This document shows, piece by piece, positions 38,322 to 51,400 of a DNA stretch of 64,000 nt. Position 1 is the stretch's first letter. The number at the start of each line of letters is the position of its first letter. Under the pieces are notes generated by a model. It did not search any database. It had not been told where the DNA came from and saw only the letters and a program-made list of their open reading frames with translations. Origin of the DNA: Bugulina stolonifera. Lineage: Eukaryota > Bryozoa > Gymnolaemata > Cheilostomatida > Bugulidae. Location of the stretch: contig OW285196.1 in the NCBI GenBank assembly GCA_935421135.1, forward strand, positions 15,187,001-15,251,000. The letters run 5' to 3'. Made by a program: the position numbers and the translations under genes.

Positions 38322-41300
38322 ATGGAAGTCTCAAGGAGCTCTTGGCTGATCTACTTCAGTCTACTAGTCATATCTACGTCTTTAGTGCAGAGTAAGTACC
38401 ATCTAGCTGTTACCTACGTGTATATATGTATTTCTAGTTGCACTTTACATGTATGTTGGTGTTATGTTTAACAGTTATTTAAAGGTGGACTGTACTGAAA
38501 TTTTGAGGTTATAAACTGAGTACACCATTAGAAAGCCTAGTAGCAGCTGAACCAGTTAGCACAATACCAGCTGGGCTCTATGATGTCATCATGGTACCCA
38601 GCTCTGCTAAAACTAGTGAAATACATCATTGCAGGGAGTGAATGCCAGACCAGGCATTGTGTTATTATAAACAGAAAATTTTAATTGAGATTTTATCCTT
38701 GTTGCACTAGGCATATCACAAAACGAAAAAATTGGTATGTAGAACAAATGCTAGTTAATATTCCTAGACAATAAAAAGTACAATTTGTTGCAAAAAATTA
38801 TCAAATGACTTTTGAGTTTGCAATTTGATTGGTCAATAGGCTACTTGTTTATCTCATGGATAATATGCCTACTTAGTAGACTGGTGTGTTGAACATGTAG
38901 AACATAGTACTAATAATATTGCTAGCATCTGTTTTATTGAAAGAACACTGTATTTCTTATAAAACAGTTGTGAGAACGCAATATTGCTTCTATTTAGTGT
39001 GTCAGAGTTGAGATAATCAAAGAAGAAATTTTGAGAATTGACATAAAACTAGGTGGAGATAACTCTTAATGCTGACATCACTATGGTTATTTTAGAAATT
39101 TTGGGGTTACTTTTTTGCAGTTTAGCATCTATTAGCTACTACTAAAACAGTTTAGACATGTTTGTACAGGCATCAAGTAATACTAAAATAGTTAATTTGG
39201 TGACAAACATTCTGAAATTTTCAGTACAGTCCACCTTTAAGCCCGTTTTCAGGGCCATGCTGTGGCTTATTATAATTTCTAGAACTTCCTACAAAGTTGT
39301 GTTGCCTCAGAAAAGGAAGTGACAATGCACCACAATCAAACATGTTGCAAAAATATTAAACCCAACAATTTCTAAAAACAAGTCTCTGGTAGTAATTCAC
39401 CACTTGTTATCAATCACTGCACATTACCTGGCAATACCAGTAGTCATTCTTCATTAGACAAATAGGCAAGTAACCCATGAATGAACTATTCAATAAAATC
39501 AAAATTGACTGGAGAATTTGCAATTTTACATGCATGTTTCAGTGCTAGCAATCAACTCAGTAGCTATAGGCCCATCAGCATGGACAGCAAGCCAGTATTG
39601 TAGCTACATGTATTAGGTCTGCTAGCAGATTTGACTATAGATAAGATTGTGAGAGTTGTAATTCACCTCAATTCATCCATAGAACATTGATCTATCCCTC
39701 TATACAGTAACCTTACACCTACAATGTAATTCACGTAGGCACACCGGATTTATAAAACTTTACACCTACAAATACCTGCAGTAAGTACATTATATTGCTA
39801 ACAAAAAATAGCAAATTCTCAAAGTATATTTTAAACTGTCGGATCTTTAACGACGTCATCCGGTGTGTGATTCACCTGCATGCACCTGTCAGAAGACTGG
39901 AGTATTTACACTTGGTGTATATGCATGTGTCATATCCTAGCTGATGTACTTAGTAGATATGCTGATACACATCTTTATGAGACAATAAAACTTCGTAAAT
40001 GTGTGACCAGTTCTTAGAAATCTGCTCACTAAGCCGTTACGTCACGGAGTGACGTGAGTACGCAGTTCCAACACAATAATACTATTTGTAGAGTTGAATT
40101 AAGTCATGAATATCAACAATCACTTGCCGCTCCCAGTCAAGATAAAAAAGTATTATATTTTTGACACTAGGAGCATCAAAACAAAATCAGGCTACACAAA
40201 TAAGCACATTCCACCACTAATATTATGTTATTACACAATGCCTGAGTACTAAGTGAGAGATGTTATTATTTTGACTCTTCAGTCATGTTTGATTGAGGAG
40301 TTTTTTTAATACTTTATCCCCAAAAGTAGGAAACACTATAGCTGGTGCATAGAGCATTAATACATGTATTAGTGTATTAGAGCATTAATACATGTATTAG
40401 TGTATTAGAGCATTAATACATGTATTAGTGTATTAGAGCATTAATACATGTATTAGTGTATTAGAGCATTAATACATGTATTGGTGTATTAGAGCATTAA
40501 TACATGTATTAGTGTATTAGAGCATTAATACATGTATTAGTGTATTAGAGCATTAATACATGTATCAGTGTATTAGAGCAGTAATACATGTATTAGTGTA
40601 TTAGAGCATTAATACATGTATTAGTGTATTAGAGCATTAATACATGTATCAGTGTATTAGAGCATTAATACATGTATTAGTGTATTAGAGCATTAATACA
40701 TGTATTAGTGTATTAGAGCAATAATACATGTATTAGTGTATTAGAGCATTAATACATGTATTAGTGTATTAGAGCATTAATACATGTATTAGTGTATTAG
40801 AGCATTAATACAATGTATTAGTGTATTAGAGCATTAATACATGTATTAGTGTATTAGAGCATTAATACATGTATTAGTGTATTAGAGCATTAATACATGT
40901 ATTAGTGTATTAGAGCATTAATACATGTATTAGTGTATTAGAGCATTAATACATGTATTAGTGTATTAGAGCATTAATACATGTATTAGTGTATTAGAGC
41001 ATTAATACATGTATTAGTGTATTAGAGCATTAATACATGTATCAGTGTATTAGAGCAGTAATACATGTATTAGTGTATTAGAGCATTAATACATGTATTA
41101 GTGTATTAGAGCATTAATACATGTATCAGTGTATTAGAGCATTAATACATGTATTAGTGTATTAGAGCATTAATACATGTATTAGTGTATGTCTTCTTAG
41201 TTTTGCCAAACACTGGTTTCTCAAGAAAACAAAACTTAAAATCTTTATTGCACTATAACCAACCATGTACATGTACACACATTGTAGCACCTGTTGGTAC

Positions 41301-43706
41301 ATGTACACACATTGTAGCACCTGTTTGTACATGTCATCACATGTATATGAGACTATCTGCCTAGAATATAATCCACATGCATTATTAGCCAACACAGATA
41401 TCTTGTACTATACACTGTATAATATTTATTTTAGACTGTGAGGGTGGTAGAAGCCGACTCCGAATGGGAAACTATCCAAAGCGTGAAGAAAGTAGGCTAA
41501 ATTATTTATTAATTATTTTATAGTTACGTAAATGTTTCGTGGCCAGTGTGCTCAACCAATCACAGCTTGCTCAACTATGACACATTGTTGTGTTCTTATT
41601 AATTAGTGATGTAATTTCAGAAATTTCTTTAGCTTAACAAAATCATCTTTTTCGTTTAACAATAACATTACTTTATTGTTTAAATTGTTGACAAACTTTC
41701 TGGGAGACACTTTACTGCTTAATTAATAAGCATGCTTGAGACTTTCCCACATCTAATACTGTTTGAAAATACACATACTGCTCAGTTATCAATCGACCTT
41801 GTACAGGTGGTCACTGAGTTGTCATGCAATCTCTTGGGATTTCCCCAGCAGGACATAAACACGCAATACTACACTATATCAAACAGTCTGTTAGCAACAA
41901 CTGGGTTTTCTGTAATACAGTGTAACTATTATAGCATATGGCAGGATTTTATTCGAAATTTGTCATTATATACACATGTAAAAGTTGCACAGTATTCACA
42001 CATACATGTGCATAGGCATACATATAATTATGTAGTCATAATGCCTAGTTTCTCTGGGAGTGAAGCAACAGCAAAGAATACACAGAGCTTTCAGACAAGT
42101 TCATCAATTATAAATACCATACTTTTTGTGCATTTAGTAAAATGTTTGGTCTATATATACATGTACAGTCATGTACAATGCAGAATATACAATTTATACT
42201 GTTAGTGTCACAGAATACACTCAGAGGTGTGAAGTTGGTGCTAGTGAAACGCTCAGATTGCACCTAAGAGACAGCAATACCAACTTTTTTGGCTGACACC
42301 TAAAATTTGTTGGCAAAAAACAAAGCTTTCTCCTACAAGCACCTGCTAATATAGCATAAACACCTGCAAATGTAGCACTTTCTCACTCATTTTGACAGCT
42401 TATGCAGAGGTGTAGTGATTAGTTACCACTGTCTCCTATGGTCACCTTGGGAGCATGCTGTAGGGCCCAGCGGTCATGTCTTTTGTTGACACTGTTACTT
42501 AGCAACCAAGTATTGGTTGTTAAAACTTTGTCGTGTACTCGGTTGGAATGCATGAAATTATGAGCTGTTTGACACCTAGAAATCACCTGTAGCTATCAGC
42601 TCTCTAAATATAATATTTTAGGCAAAAGTTTGAAAGTTGAAAAATTTTTTAGGTATAAAATGGCATGCCCTCAATAAGAGTACAGATGGGCTATAACTGT
42701 GTATGGACACTCCCAACTATGTATACATATACTCCTATATACAGGTCTTGCCAAGGCTTGTCCATTTAGCATATGAAGCGATAATGCAATTGCACAGAGG
42801 TATTTTATTCAAAATATACATCATGTAAAGTAGCAATAAAGATAAACCTGTAAAGTAGCATGTTATTTCAGCTGAGCTAACTGCCTATGACGGAGAGTCC
42901 ATTAAATTGAAGAAGATTGGTGAAATTTTGAAAGATTTATCAGTTATACTGGACAAGATGGCGGATAATCAACAGACAGATGGAGACACGTCAGACATAG
43001 AGACAACACCGGCGTCAACAGATAAACCAAACATCGAAGGTAACTGTATTATAACACATGTATAATTTAGTTGGGACCTTAATGACTTCTAGGTGCACCG
43101 GTACTCTGGATAGCCCTAGTCCCTCTTTTTGCTGAGGTTTTTGGTAAGGAGGTTGTTAGCCGAAAAATATAGAGAAGACAACTTCTCCTGCCTCAGTTTT
43201 AGTTAGGAACAAAAATTAATTAAAAGCTCTCCACTCCACCTAACTTCTATTTATGCAGTACATGTATACTTACAATGCAGTACATGTGCTATCAGATATC
43301 AAGCTGTTATGAAGTAACATAAAACCACACTGTTATTCTATTTTCCATATTTACTTTCTTAACAATATTACTTGGTCAGTGACAGTAGTTGCTAGATAGT
43401 ATAATTACTAGTTGTAGCTATGGTTAGACCTTTTCTACAAAACACTTGCAACAATAATAATATTGATGTTACTTGACTTTTAGCCTGAATATAAAATTAT
43501 TAATTTTAGACATGGAAACTTTGAAAAAACTGCTAGCATCACGTCTGGCAGAAAGAGAATCTGAACAGAAACCAGATCAAAGAGAGTTGATAGCAGACCC
43601 TCATCCAAGATCAACAGAGGAAGAAGACGAAGACGTCAAGTTCAAAAGAGTCTTGACAAAGTGGATGCAACGTGACCTTGATAAAGATGAGCCAATCAGC
43701 ATGTAG
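38322..43706 (+). CDS. Small secreted charged protein, candidate peptide-hormone/granin-like precursor
   Basis: Four exons, 38322-38391, 41435-41491, 42872-43039 and 43510-43706, join in phase to 492 bases (163 aa). Residues 1-23 form a signal peptide (MEVSRSSWLIYFSLLVISTS). A short basic exon follows (residues 24-42), with Cys25 and a dibasic site in GNYPKR (K39-R40). Residues 43-98 contain a Lys/Leu amphipathic stretch (IKLKKIGEILKDL) and an acidic Thr-rich linker. The last exon has an acidic run EEEDED before KFKR (K144-R145) and ends at M163. There is no membrane helix. Dibasic sites, high charge and secretion resemble prohormones and granins, but no known family was recognised and no classical Gly-Lys-Arg amidation site is present. 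It lies between PHM and two proprotein convertase genes. The function is inference; the exon model is supported by phase and splice sites only. Confidence 0.6.
38483..39236. mobile_element. TTAA-flanked inverted-repeat DNA element (piggyBac/Kolobok-like MITE)
   Basis: The termini are AGGTGGACTGTACTGAAA and its reverse complement. TTAA flanks both ends (38479-38482 and 39237-39240). The length is 754 bases and no transposase ORF is seen. TTAA duplication fits piggyBac or Kolobok elements; the sequence alone does not separate them. It lies in intron 1 of the small secreted-protein gene. Confidence 0.75.
40340..41190. repeat. 28-bp minisatellite, about 30 copies
   Basis: Highly uniform copies of a 28-base unit (GCATTAATACATGTATTAGT plus GTATTAGA) with few substitutions and one single-base insertion near 40811. 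It lies in intron 1 of the small secreted-protein gene. Confidence 0.95.
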
Positions 43707-44900
43707 TATGAGGCAGCATGTGGGAAGTAGTGGTGCAAACATTATACTACAATGATATACCATATTAATACAACATAATAATTACTATTACAGCTGACAA
43801 TAATACTCAGACAAACAGTATATTGTAGGTTGTCTTCTCCTTTATTAGTAATATTATAGAGCATATCCAAGTATAGTGAATACAGTTGAACTTTTATAAC
43901 CATGTCATATGTATAGCTCCAATCTGATACTACTAATAACTATTAATACTAACAACAACATTATATAATTATAACAAATACTTTTTTATAGTGTGAGATT
44001 AATGTGAATATTAATCTCACTCTTACTGGAGTTGAATGTACAAGTCATGTACTCTGTTTATAACTTTAGCTCTTTGCTAACTTATTGAAATTAAAAGTCT
44101 AATCTTACTTTACTGAGTTCAACCTCATATAAGATGATGCAAACTTGGCTCTGCTTTGAAAAATAAACCTCATTCCATGAGAAAGATACATGTACATGTA
44201 ATACTCCACTATATGTAGCCTTAAGTTTGTGTTTGCATTTGGGGCGTAGGGTTGGTTGGTGACATAATTTTACGCTGGAGCAGACAACTTATTGATCTGA
44301 AACTTTACTGAGTGTCCTGGCTATGTCAAAGTCAAGCCTATTCCAGCTACATTAGGTACAGTATGTACTACTAAGTGTGGCCAGTGGTATCAACAAGGGA
44401 GATAACTCTAGTGTGTGTTTCTGGTTTCAAATTAAAGACAGCAGAATACAGTAGCAATATCCTGGAATATCTATTATGCTACAAATATACATGTAGACTC
44501 GCTAAATCGGTGAATAATATTAAGGGAAATAATTCTATTAATAAACTGTTAGGGATTTACGAGAAGTCATAATAATTCCATACTGTATTTTCTTATTTAA
44601 ATTAATAACATTGTGATTTACAAACAGACTGAGAAAATCAGATCAGCTGATGAAGGCAATCGTCTCCTTCCCATGCTCTGGCTCTCCCTTGGTACACTTC
44701 ATCTCCCGCCGGATATTTATTTCGTACGAGTTAAAACAATGCATAAAAAGCTGTAATTCATTTATATTGATTTTTCTTATATCGGTGCATGTTTAATAGA
44801 AATCTGTAGGTACAATAGTAATGATATTACACGGCTGATGACCTGTAAACACATAATGTGTGAGTGACTATACACCTACTACAGTACGGTGAGCACTGTC
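43707..44900. other. Intergenic region downstream of the small secreted-protein gene
   Basis: No gene is recognised. A hairpin at about 43993-44021 (GTGAGATTAAT and its complement around a six-to-seven-base loop) and an AATAAA near 44161 are the only landmarks. Confidence 0.5.
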
Positions 44901-44910
44901 TGTTATACAT

Positions 44911-45560
44911 GTATAATAGTGTTAATACTACAATGTACATGTACATGTATAATAGTGTTAATACTACAATGTACATGTACATGTATAATAGTGTTAATAC
45001 TACAATGTACATGTACATGTATAATAGTGTTAATACTACAATGTACATGTACATGTATAATAGTGTTAATACTACAATGTACATGTACATGTATAATAGT
45101 GTTAATACTACAATGTACATGTACATGTATAATAGTGTTAATACTACAATGTACATGTACATGTATAATAGTGTTAATACTACAATGTACATGTACATGT
45201 ATAATAGTGTTAATACTACAATGTACATGTACATGTATAATAGTGTTAATACTACAATGTACATGTACATGTATAATAGTGTTAATACTACAATGTACAT
45301 GTACATGTATAATAGTGTTAATACTACAATGTACATGTACATGTATAATAGTGTTAATACTACAATGTACATGTACATGTATAATAGTGTTAATACTACA
45401 ATGTACATGTACATGTATAATAGTGTTAATACTACAATGTACATGTACATGTATAATAGTGTTAATACTACAATGTACATGTACATGTATAATAGTGTTA
45501 ATACTACAATGTACATGTACATGTATATTAGTGTTAATACTACAATGTACATGTATTTGT
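44911..45560. repeat. 36-bp minisatellite, about 18 copies, open in several frames
   Basis: Near-perfect copies of a 36-base unit containing ATAGTGTTAATACTACAAT followed by GTACATGTACATGTAT. Because 36 is a multiple of three and the unit lacks stops in several frames, ORFs of about 227-273 codons appear on both strands. Their repeated tyrosine/methionine-rich or leucine/valine-rich peptides have no initiation or splice context and are treated as artefacts. Confidence 0.95.
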
Positions 45561-45891
45561 ATTTGTACATAGGTGACGGATTTGTCTTCCTACAGTCTAT
45601 TTGTATTGTGCTTGCTACGTACATACATGTACCTCTTAGTACACCAGCTACACCTAAACTGTTTTACACCTCCACATACATGTAGTTGACATAATATTGA
45701 CCGTAACAATACAAACATTAGAATAATGTAATATAATTTTGGAGTTGCCCTCCCATTAATTCAAGCTAAAAAATTATTACTTTGTTCAGGTGTCTCTGCG
45801 TCATCTATTACTGTATAACATTATAACTTCCATGGATGTTAGGATGAATTACTACAACATTGTAATAATTATGTCGATCTGCACTGTATCT

Positions 45892-46085
45892 ACATGTATG
45901 TCTACATGTATGTCTACATGTATGTCTACATGTATGTCTACATGTATGTCTACATGTATGTCTACATGTATGTCTACATGTATGTCTACATGTATGTCTA
46001 CATGTATGTCTACATGTTTGTCTACATGTATGTCTACATGTATGTCTACATGTATGTCTACAGGTATGTCTACATGTGTATCTAC
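45892..46085. repeat. 12-bp minisatellite (TCTACATGTATG)
   Basis: About fifteen copies of a 12-base unit, again open in more than one frame because of its length. Confidence 0.95.
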
Positions 46086-46993
46086 TCTACATTGAAATGT
46101 ATATCACTATACCTACACTACATACATGTACATGTATATATTGTTATAAACTTCAAAGAAGTAATAAATTATTGCAGTGATGCAGTGATGTTATCTGAAC
46201 TAACAACACTGACACCAGTTGCTTCACTTGTACTGAAAGTGATGTAGATAAAATAATAACAACTATGTAGTAATAATAAATACATAATAATACTGTACAT
46301 GATAATACGCAATACATAATACATACTTGTAACACAAGTCATGGTACATAATACGATGATTTATTTTTCTGCAAGGAATTTACATAATACATAATATATT
46401 ATTATCTACATTGTAGTACAATGTCCCTAGCTACTCACGTCTCTCTCTTATATTTTGCTCCTTACTAAAGTGAGAATGCTGTAGCCTCGCAGCTGCATAG
46501 TTTATTAGTCCAGCTTTATCTTCTTACCAATTTTGTTAGTAGAAGAAATCCTCATATTAGGATCTTTCTGTTATAAACTTGTACCTGCACCTCCCAAGGA
46601 AATGGGTTGACGTGGTAAAACACTCCAAAACTCCTACAAGTACAGTCAAGTATCACGGTCTTTGCTCCACTGATGCCAACCTTAACCCAGTTCAAGCCCA
46701 AGTTCTGCTGAACTAATTTTATAACAAAAAACTAAGGCTAAATATTGTTGACTGTTAAACATAAAGTTATCTTACCTTGTGACAGGTAAAGGCAATTCCA
46801 ACCAACATGTAAACTTTTGCATACATAAATACATAGTAGTACTCACCAGAGCTGACAACTCCTATTAATATAGATTGTGGAGACGGTGATGTGATATATA
46901 CAGGCCTATAGGGTGATGAGTAAAGTGCTATGCAATACTGTCCAGCAATATGGGTTGCAATACTGTCCAGCAATATGGGTTGCAATAAGGTGC

Positions 46994-47945
46994 TGTTCCG
47001 TGAGCGGGCAGTCCGTGAGATTGTGTCCCGGAAGTTTCGAATCCTGTATCAGACCTGTATCAATCCACTTCTTAGCCCCCCCCCCCCTAATAATAGGTAT
47101 CAGCGAACCCACCACATAATGTTTTCGTTTCTGTGGGAATGAGTAAACAAACTCAGGAATAAAATGTATAGGCATAGAGTTTGGTTTTCCCACCTCTATC
47201 GTGTGTAGGTAACGCGGCACACAACCAGCATTTTACTTTCTGCAGATAGTCATAGTGTAAAATAGAATATATTTATTTATAATCAGAATTTTTTATTTAT
47301 TGTTTTATTAATGTAAGCAAGTAATGAACATGTTCAACAATTTTTTAGCATTGAAATTGTTGTTATTTTTCTTTTCACTCCCTACTGTTATGCTATTATG
47401 CTGTAATTATATGTTTTATTCTAATACATCTAATGTGCACAATTAATGCATTTTCACCATGATTAATTTTTGCTACACCCAACTCACATGCAAATGTACA
47501 ACTAACTAGTAGAATTTATATGCTAATTATCTTCTGTTCAAATAAAGGAAAAAGCTTTGATTTAAACTTGGGTCTATTAAATGTATATTTAAAATATATT
47601 ATAGTACAGTAGTTTTTTATTCAAATCCAAGGGGTACATGTATATATTTATATACCCCTTTGAGTCAAATCACGCTGAGTTTTGGGAATTTCCACTACAA
47701 ATCACACAGGTTGGATCGCTGTTTTCGTCTAAAGTTGAAAACTCAGGCCAGTGTCAGACTTGGTTGGTGCGAATGGGTTAATCGGTCACTGTAGCTCACA
47801 ATATAGAGCAGACAACTTCATACTACTTAAAGTAGTTTTCGGCGGCTCCCAGCAGTTCATCGGAAGAGTATTATAATATCCGACGGAAAAGAATTCTTCT
47901 ATTAAAACGCCGGCCGTTTCACGCGGACGGCCAAAAAACGCAACA
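46994..47945. mobile_element. 952-bp insertion present only in duplication unit 1
   Basis: Unit 2 reads straight through AAGGTGCACTGAT (near 58035). Unit 1 has AAGGTGC, then TGTTCCGTGAGC to GGCCAAAAAACGCAACA, then ACTGAT, with GTGC on both sides (46990-46993 and 47946-47949). The ends TGTT/AACA and nearby GTCCG motifs form imperfect inverted repeats. It behaves as a DNA transposon with a 4-bp or partly degraded duplication. No transposase ORF is seen and the superfamily is unassigned. Confidence 0.65.
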
Positions 47946-48319
47946 GTGCACTGATATAGAAATAAACAGATTGCAAGAATATAATATTATGCTATATGAA
48001 CTAGGATAATGTTTCCTATTTCTGACATACACTTGACAAGGACACACTGCACTGCAACATATTTGGCAATATTTCCCAGTAGGCCTATAGTAGCTGCAAT
48101 CACTGTCATTAGTGTTTATTTTCACGTACATAGGGAGTTGATAAGAGAGATAACTGTGGCAACCATTTGATTCATACAACAGACCACCTATTCAACAGGA
48201 TTTTAGTTCCCACAAGCATTTAGTTCACCAGATCGAATTTCATAATTTCAGCACAGGGTTAATTAAATTAAGTTAACCCAGTGACCTCTACAAATAAACG
48301 AGACCACCAGCTGACCTGC

Positions 48320-48326
48320 TTATAAG
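48320..48326 (+). promoter_or_regulatory. TATA-like motif upstream of convertase copy 1
   Basis: TTATAAG stands 87 bases before the ATG and is conserved in unit 2 at 58653-58659. The duplication itself could explain the conservation. Confidence 0.35.
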
Positions 48327-48412
48327 TTCAGTGAATGTGACTCTACCATATCTCATTACTGTGCTGTAGCTGAGTGCTATTGGCAGCAACCTCTTACAAT
48401 ATAAACAGCAGG

Positions 48413-51400
48413 ATGAACTGCCTCACATCTCTGGTCTTTCTTGGAATTATCTCCTCTGTATACTTGCTGAAAGATGGTAAACATTTCACTAACACTTGGG
48501 TTGTCGAATTGGAAACAGAATTGTCAAAGGAGGACGCGGATAAACTAGCAGATTCTCTTGGATTCGTCAATCATGGACGGGTAAGTCACATGTGGACGAT
48601 GTGATGTATCTCATAGCTATTGCTAATGAAGTGTGTACCAGTTCATAGGGTAGTTAAACCTCTCATCCATGTAGTCACCTTTCACTGTCCATTTCTAATG
48701 CAAGTAAATACAATCCATAACAGGAGTGGTGAAACATGCTGACTTACGATAGAGAGATAGAGAGGTGCAGGTCCAGTTTGAATATCATACACGGTTTTTT
48801 CTTTCAGAAATGAAGCCCATTTTATTTTGTATACATACATGTTATTGTAAGCTTCAAGTTTCGCCGCAAATCAATTATTATAGTTATTATCTATGTTTCG
48901 ATTATCTATTTGCCTGTGCCACCACATCCCACAGGCATTTAGCAAAAATTTAAAAGTACATGTAAATGTATATTCTTTATGTAAGTCACCCACCGATATG
49001 CAACATCAACCTTGCTATATAACCATATACTACATAATACAACATAAAAAGCTACTGAGACATTATATAATCTTAAATACTGTATTTTAAAATGTAGTTT
49101 CAAAGTAGTATTCCCAAAGATATAAATATTTCCAATAATTCCTACGCTCTTGTGTCAGCACTGTGAATACTGCTGTATCTATTTGTAAGCACTGTGAATA
49201 CTGCTGTATTTATTTGTAAGCACTGTGAATACTACTATATATGTTTATTAGGTGTTACCAGGACTAAATCACCACGTGTTCTACCATCCCACAGTATCTA
49301 AGAGGTCCATTACTCATCAACATGAGCATACATCTAGACTCAGTAGTCATGTGCATGTAAGTATAACTCCAGATGTGCTGTGCTGACTTGTTCTGTGTTC
49401 ATCAGCTCTGTTATGGCAGCGTACTCAAGTATGATGATATAGTTACATGACACAGAGTAGCTAGTATTTCTATACAATATACATTTTCATGACAAATATT
49501 GCACTAAAACCTTCTAATTATCTTACACTTTGCCAAAACGTTGACAGCCAACATGTGTATGTTACTCACTAGTCCCTACACACTACTATGTGTTATTACT
49601 GTGTTGAATATCAGACAGTTTATTCATTCTCCTCAGCTGTACCCAGACATAAACACCCTACAATGCAAGAAATATTCTATGAAACTGAAATTCAGCCTTA
49701 GCTAATCATATAATATTATAATATACACATATATATATATATATATAGTGTATATATTACATCATAATTATGTTGTCAGAAGATAAGAGAGAGGATAACT
49801 CCCTTCCTGTAATTGACACAAAAAACTTCTAGATGATCTTTTGTTTACCATTATCAGTACAAGTTCCTCTTACATGAGGGTCAGCTAATAGTTGTGCTGT
49901 TATTACATAATATAATTATACCACACATAAATGTATATGTTTCCATAAGTATAATATTATATAATTATTAGTTCATAAGCATGTTATACTATTATACAAT
50001 CAGCAATCACATGTTTTGAGTACAATGAGTATAAAATTTGACCAGTTAGATTTAAAAACTGCCGCCATCTGACATCATCCATGTGACACCATCCAGCCTA
50101 TTTACTCATTGAAATTAGGAATTTTCAGCATGTAAATAGTTTGTCTGGTAACTTTCTTGTAATACAACATCCGTCTCTAACATAATACAATATTACTGTA
50201 GATAAGATCAGCAGAACAGGAAGTGGGGAGAAAGAGGGTGAAGAGAGACTTGATAGACGAACTACCAATGACATTCAACGATCCGATGTGGACTCAGATG
50301 TGGTACCTGGTAGGTATACCGAGTAATGTAGAGCACAGTCTATGCACTGAACACTATACCAAGAAATACGATATGATACAGGCAGTAGAGGATCCCAGAG
50401 ACGCTGTACTTGGTCGAGTACATGTATTAGTAAAATTAGTTCAATATACCAGTCCTTCATATCTCATACACAGTGTTATAATGTACTTCATATGCATGTC
50501 ACAGACTTTTTATGTGAATATTTGTCTGGGTACATCAGAGCTGAGATAATATTATATTTACTGTAAATCATAATATATACTATACAAACCGGTTATCTGC
50601 TTATATACGTGTGTCTGTACAATGCAAACTGTAGAACAGACATGAGACAAACCATACCCAATATGATCTGAATGTGGAAACAGCATGGAGACAAGGGTTC
50701 ACAGGGAAGAACGTGGTGGTAACCATAATGGATGACGGATTGGAACACACTCACCCAGATCTGAAGAATAATTATGTAAGTTAACAGTTCACCTGCTTCT
50801 ATTGCCGTATGGTATATGAGTCTGTATTATCGGTAGGTATTACATAGCCTCTAGTCCAGTGATAAGACAAGGCCGTGACTATCACATAGCCTCTGTTTCA
50901 GTGAAATAACAAGAGCCTGGTCATGTCAGGCTAATGTAATATTGTAGGAAAAGGTCCCATTCAAAGTAGAAAAGACTAAACAGTGTACAAATGCAACTAT
51001 AAAGTACAGGGTAGTGCTGCACAGTGTTGTCTCCCCACTCTTAATCGGCTCGAACCATTTCAGGAGCTAGTTCGCCTATTGTTGTCATTTGAAACCGAAA
51101 CAGCAGCACAAGGTGCAATAATACAGTGATGTGATGATACAATCTAAATCCTGTTTGATTTTATAATCATAATTGAGACGTAAGGAAGTTATGATGAGGA
51201 AACTGTGCCAAAGGTTAAAGGGAAATATCATCAGATGTGAATACATGTATGTTTCCCCCATAGTGACAGTTTGACAACATTAGCTGAGTGGCCAGCAATA
51301 GGTCACTGACTTCACTGACCTTACTTAGTTTCTCTATGCACATTAAAACAGTTTTGCCTCAAACACATGTAAGTAGGGGACTTTCAGTTTGTCTGACTGA

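Noticed and set aside
40340..41190. Possible CRISPR array
   Set aside because: The units are contiguous with no unique spacers, and the genome is eukaryotic; it is a minisatellite.
44827..45685. Long ORFs (up to 273 codons) on both strands with repeated peptides
   Set aside because: They are produced by a 36-bp tandem repeat lacking stops; no splice, start or family support, and both strands are open equally.
50310..50549. Reading frame continuing past exon 3 of convertase copy 1
   Set aside because: The catalytic-domain alignment runs directly from WYL to the exon at 50635 in phase 0, and copy 2 has an in-frame TAG in the same stretch.
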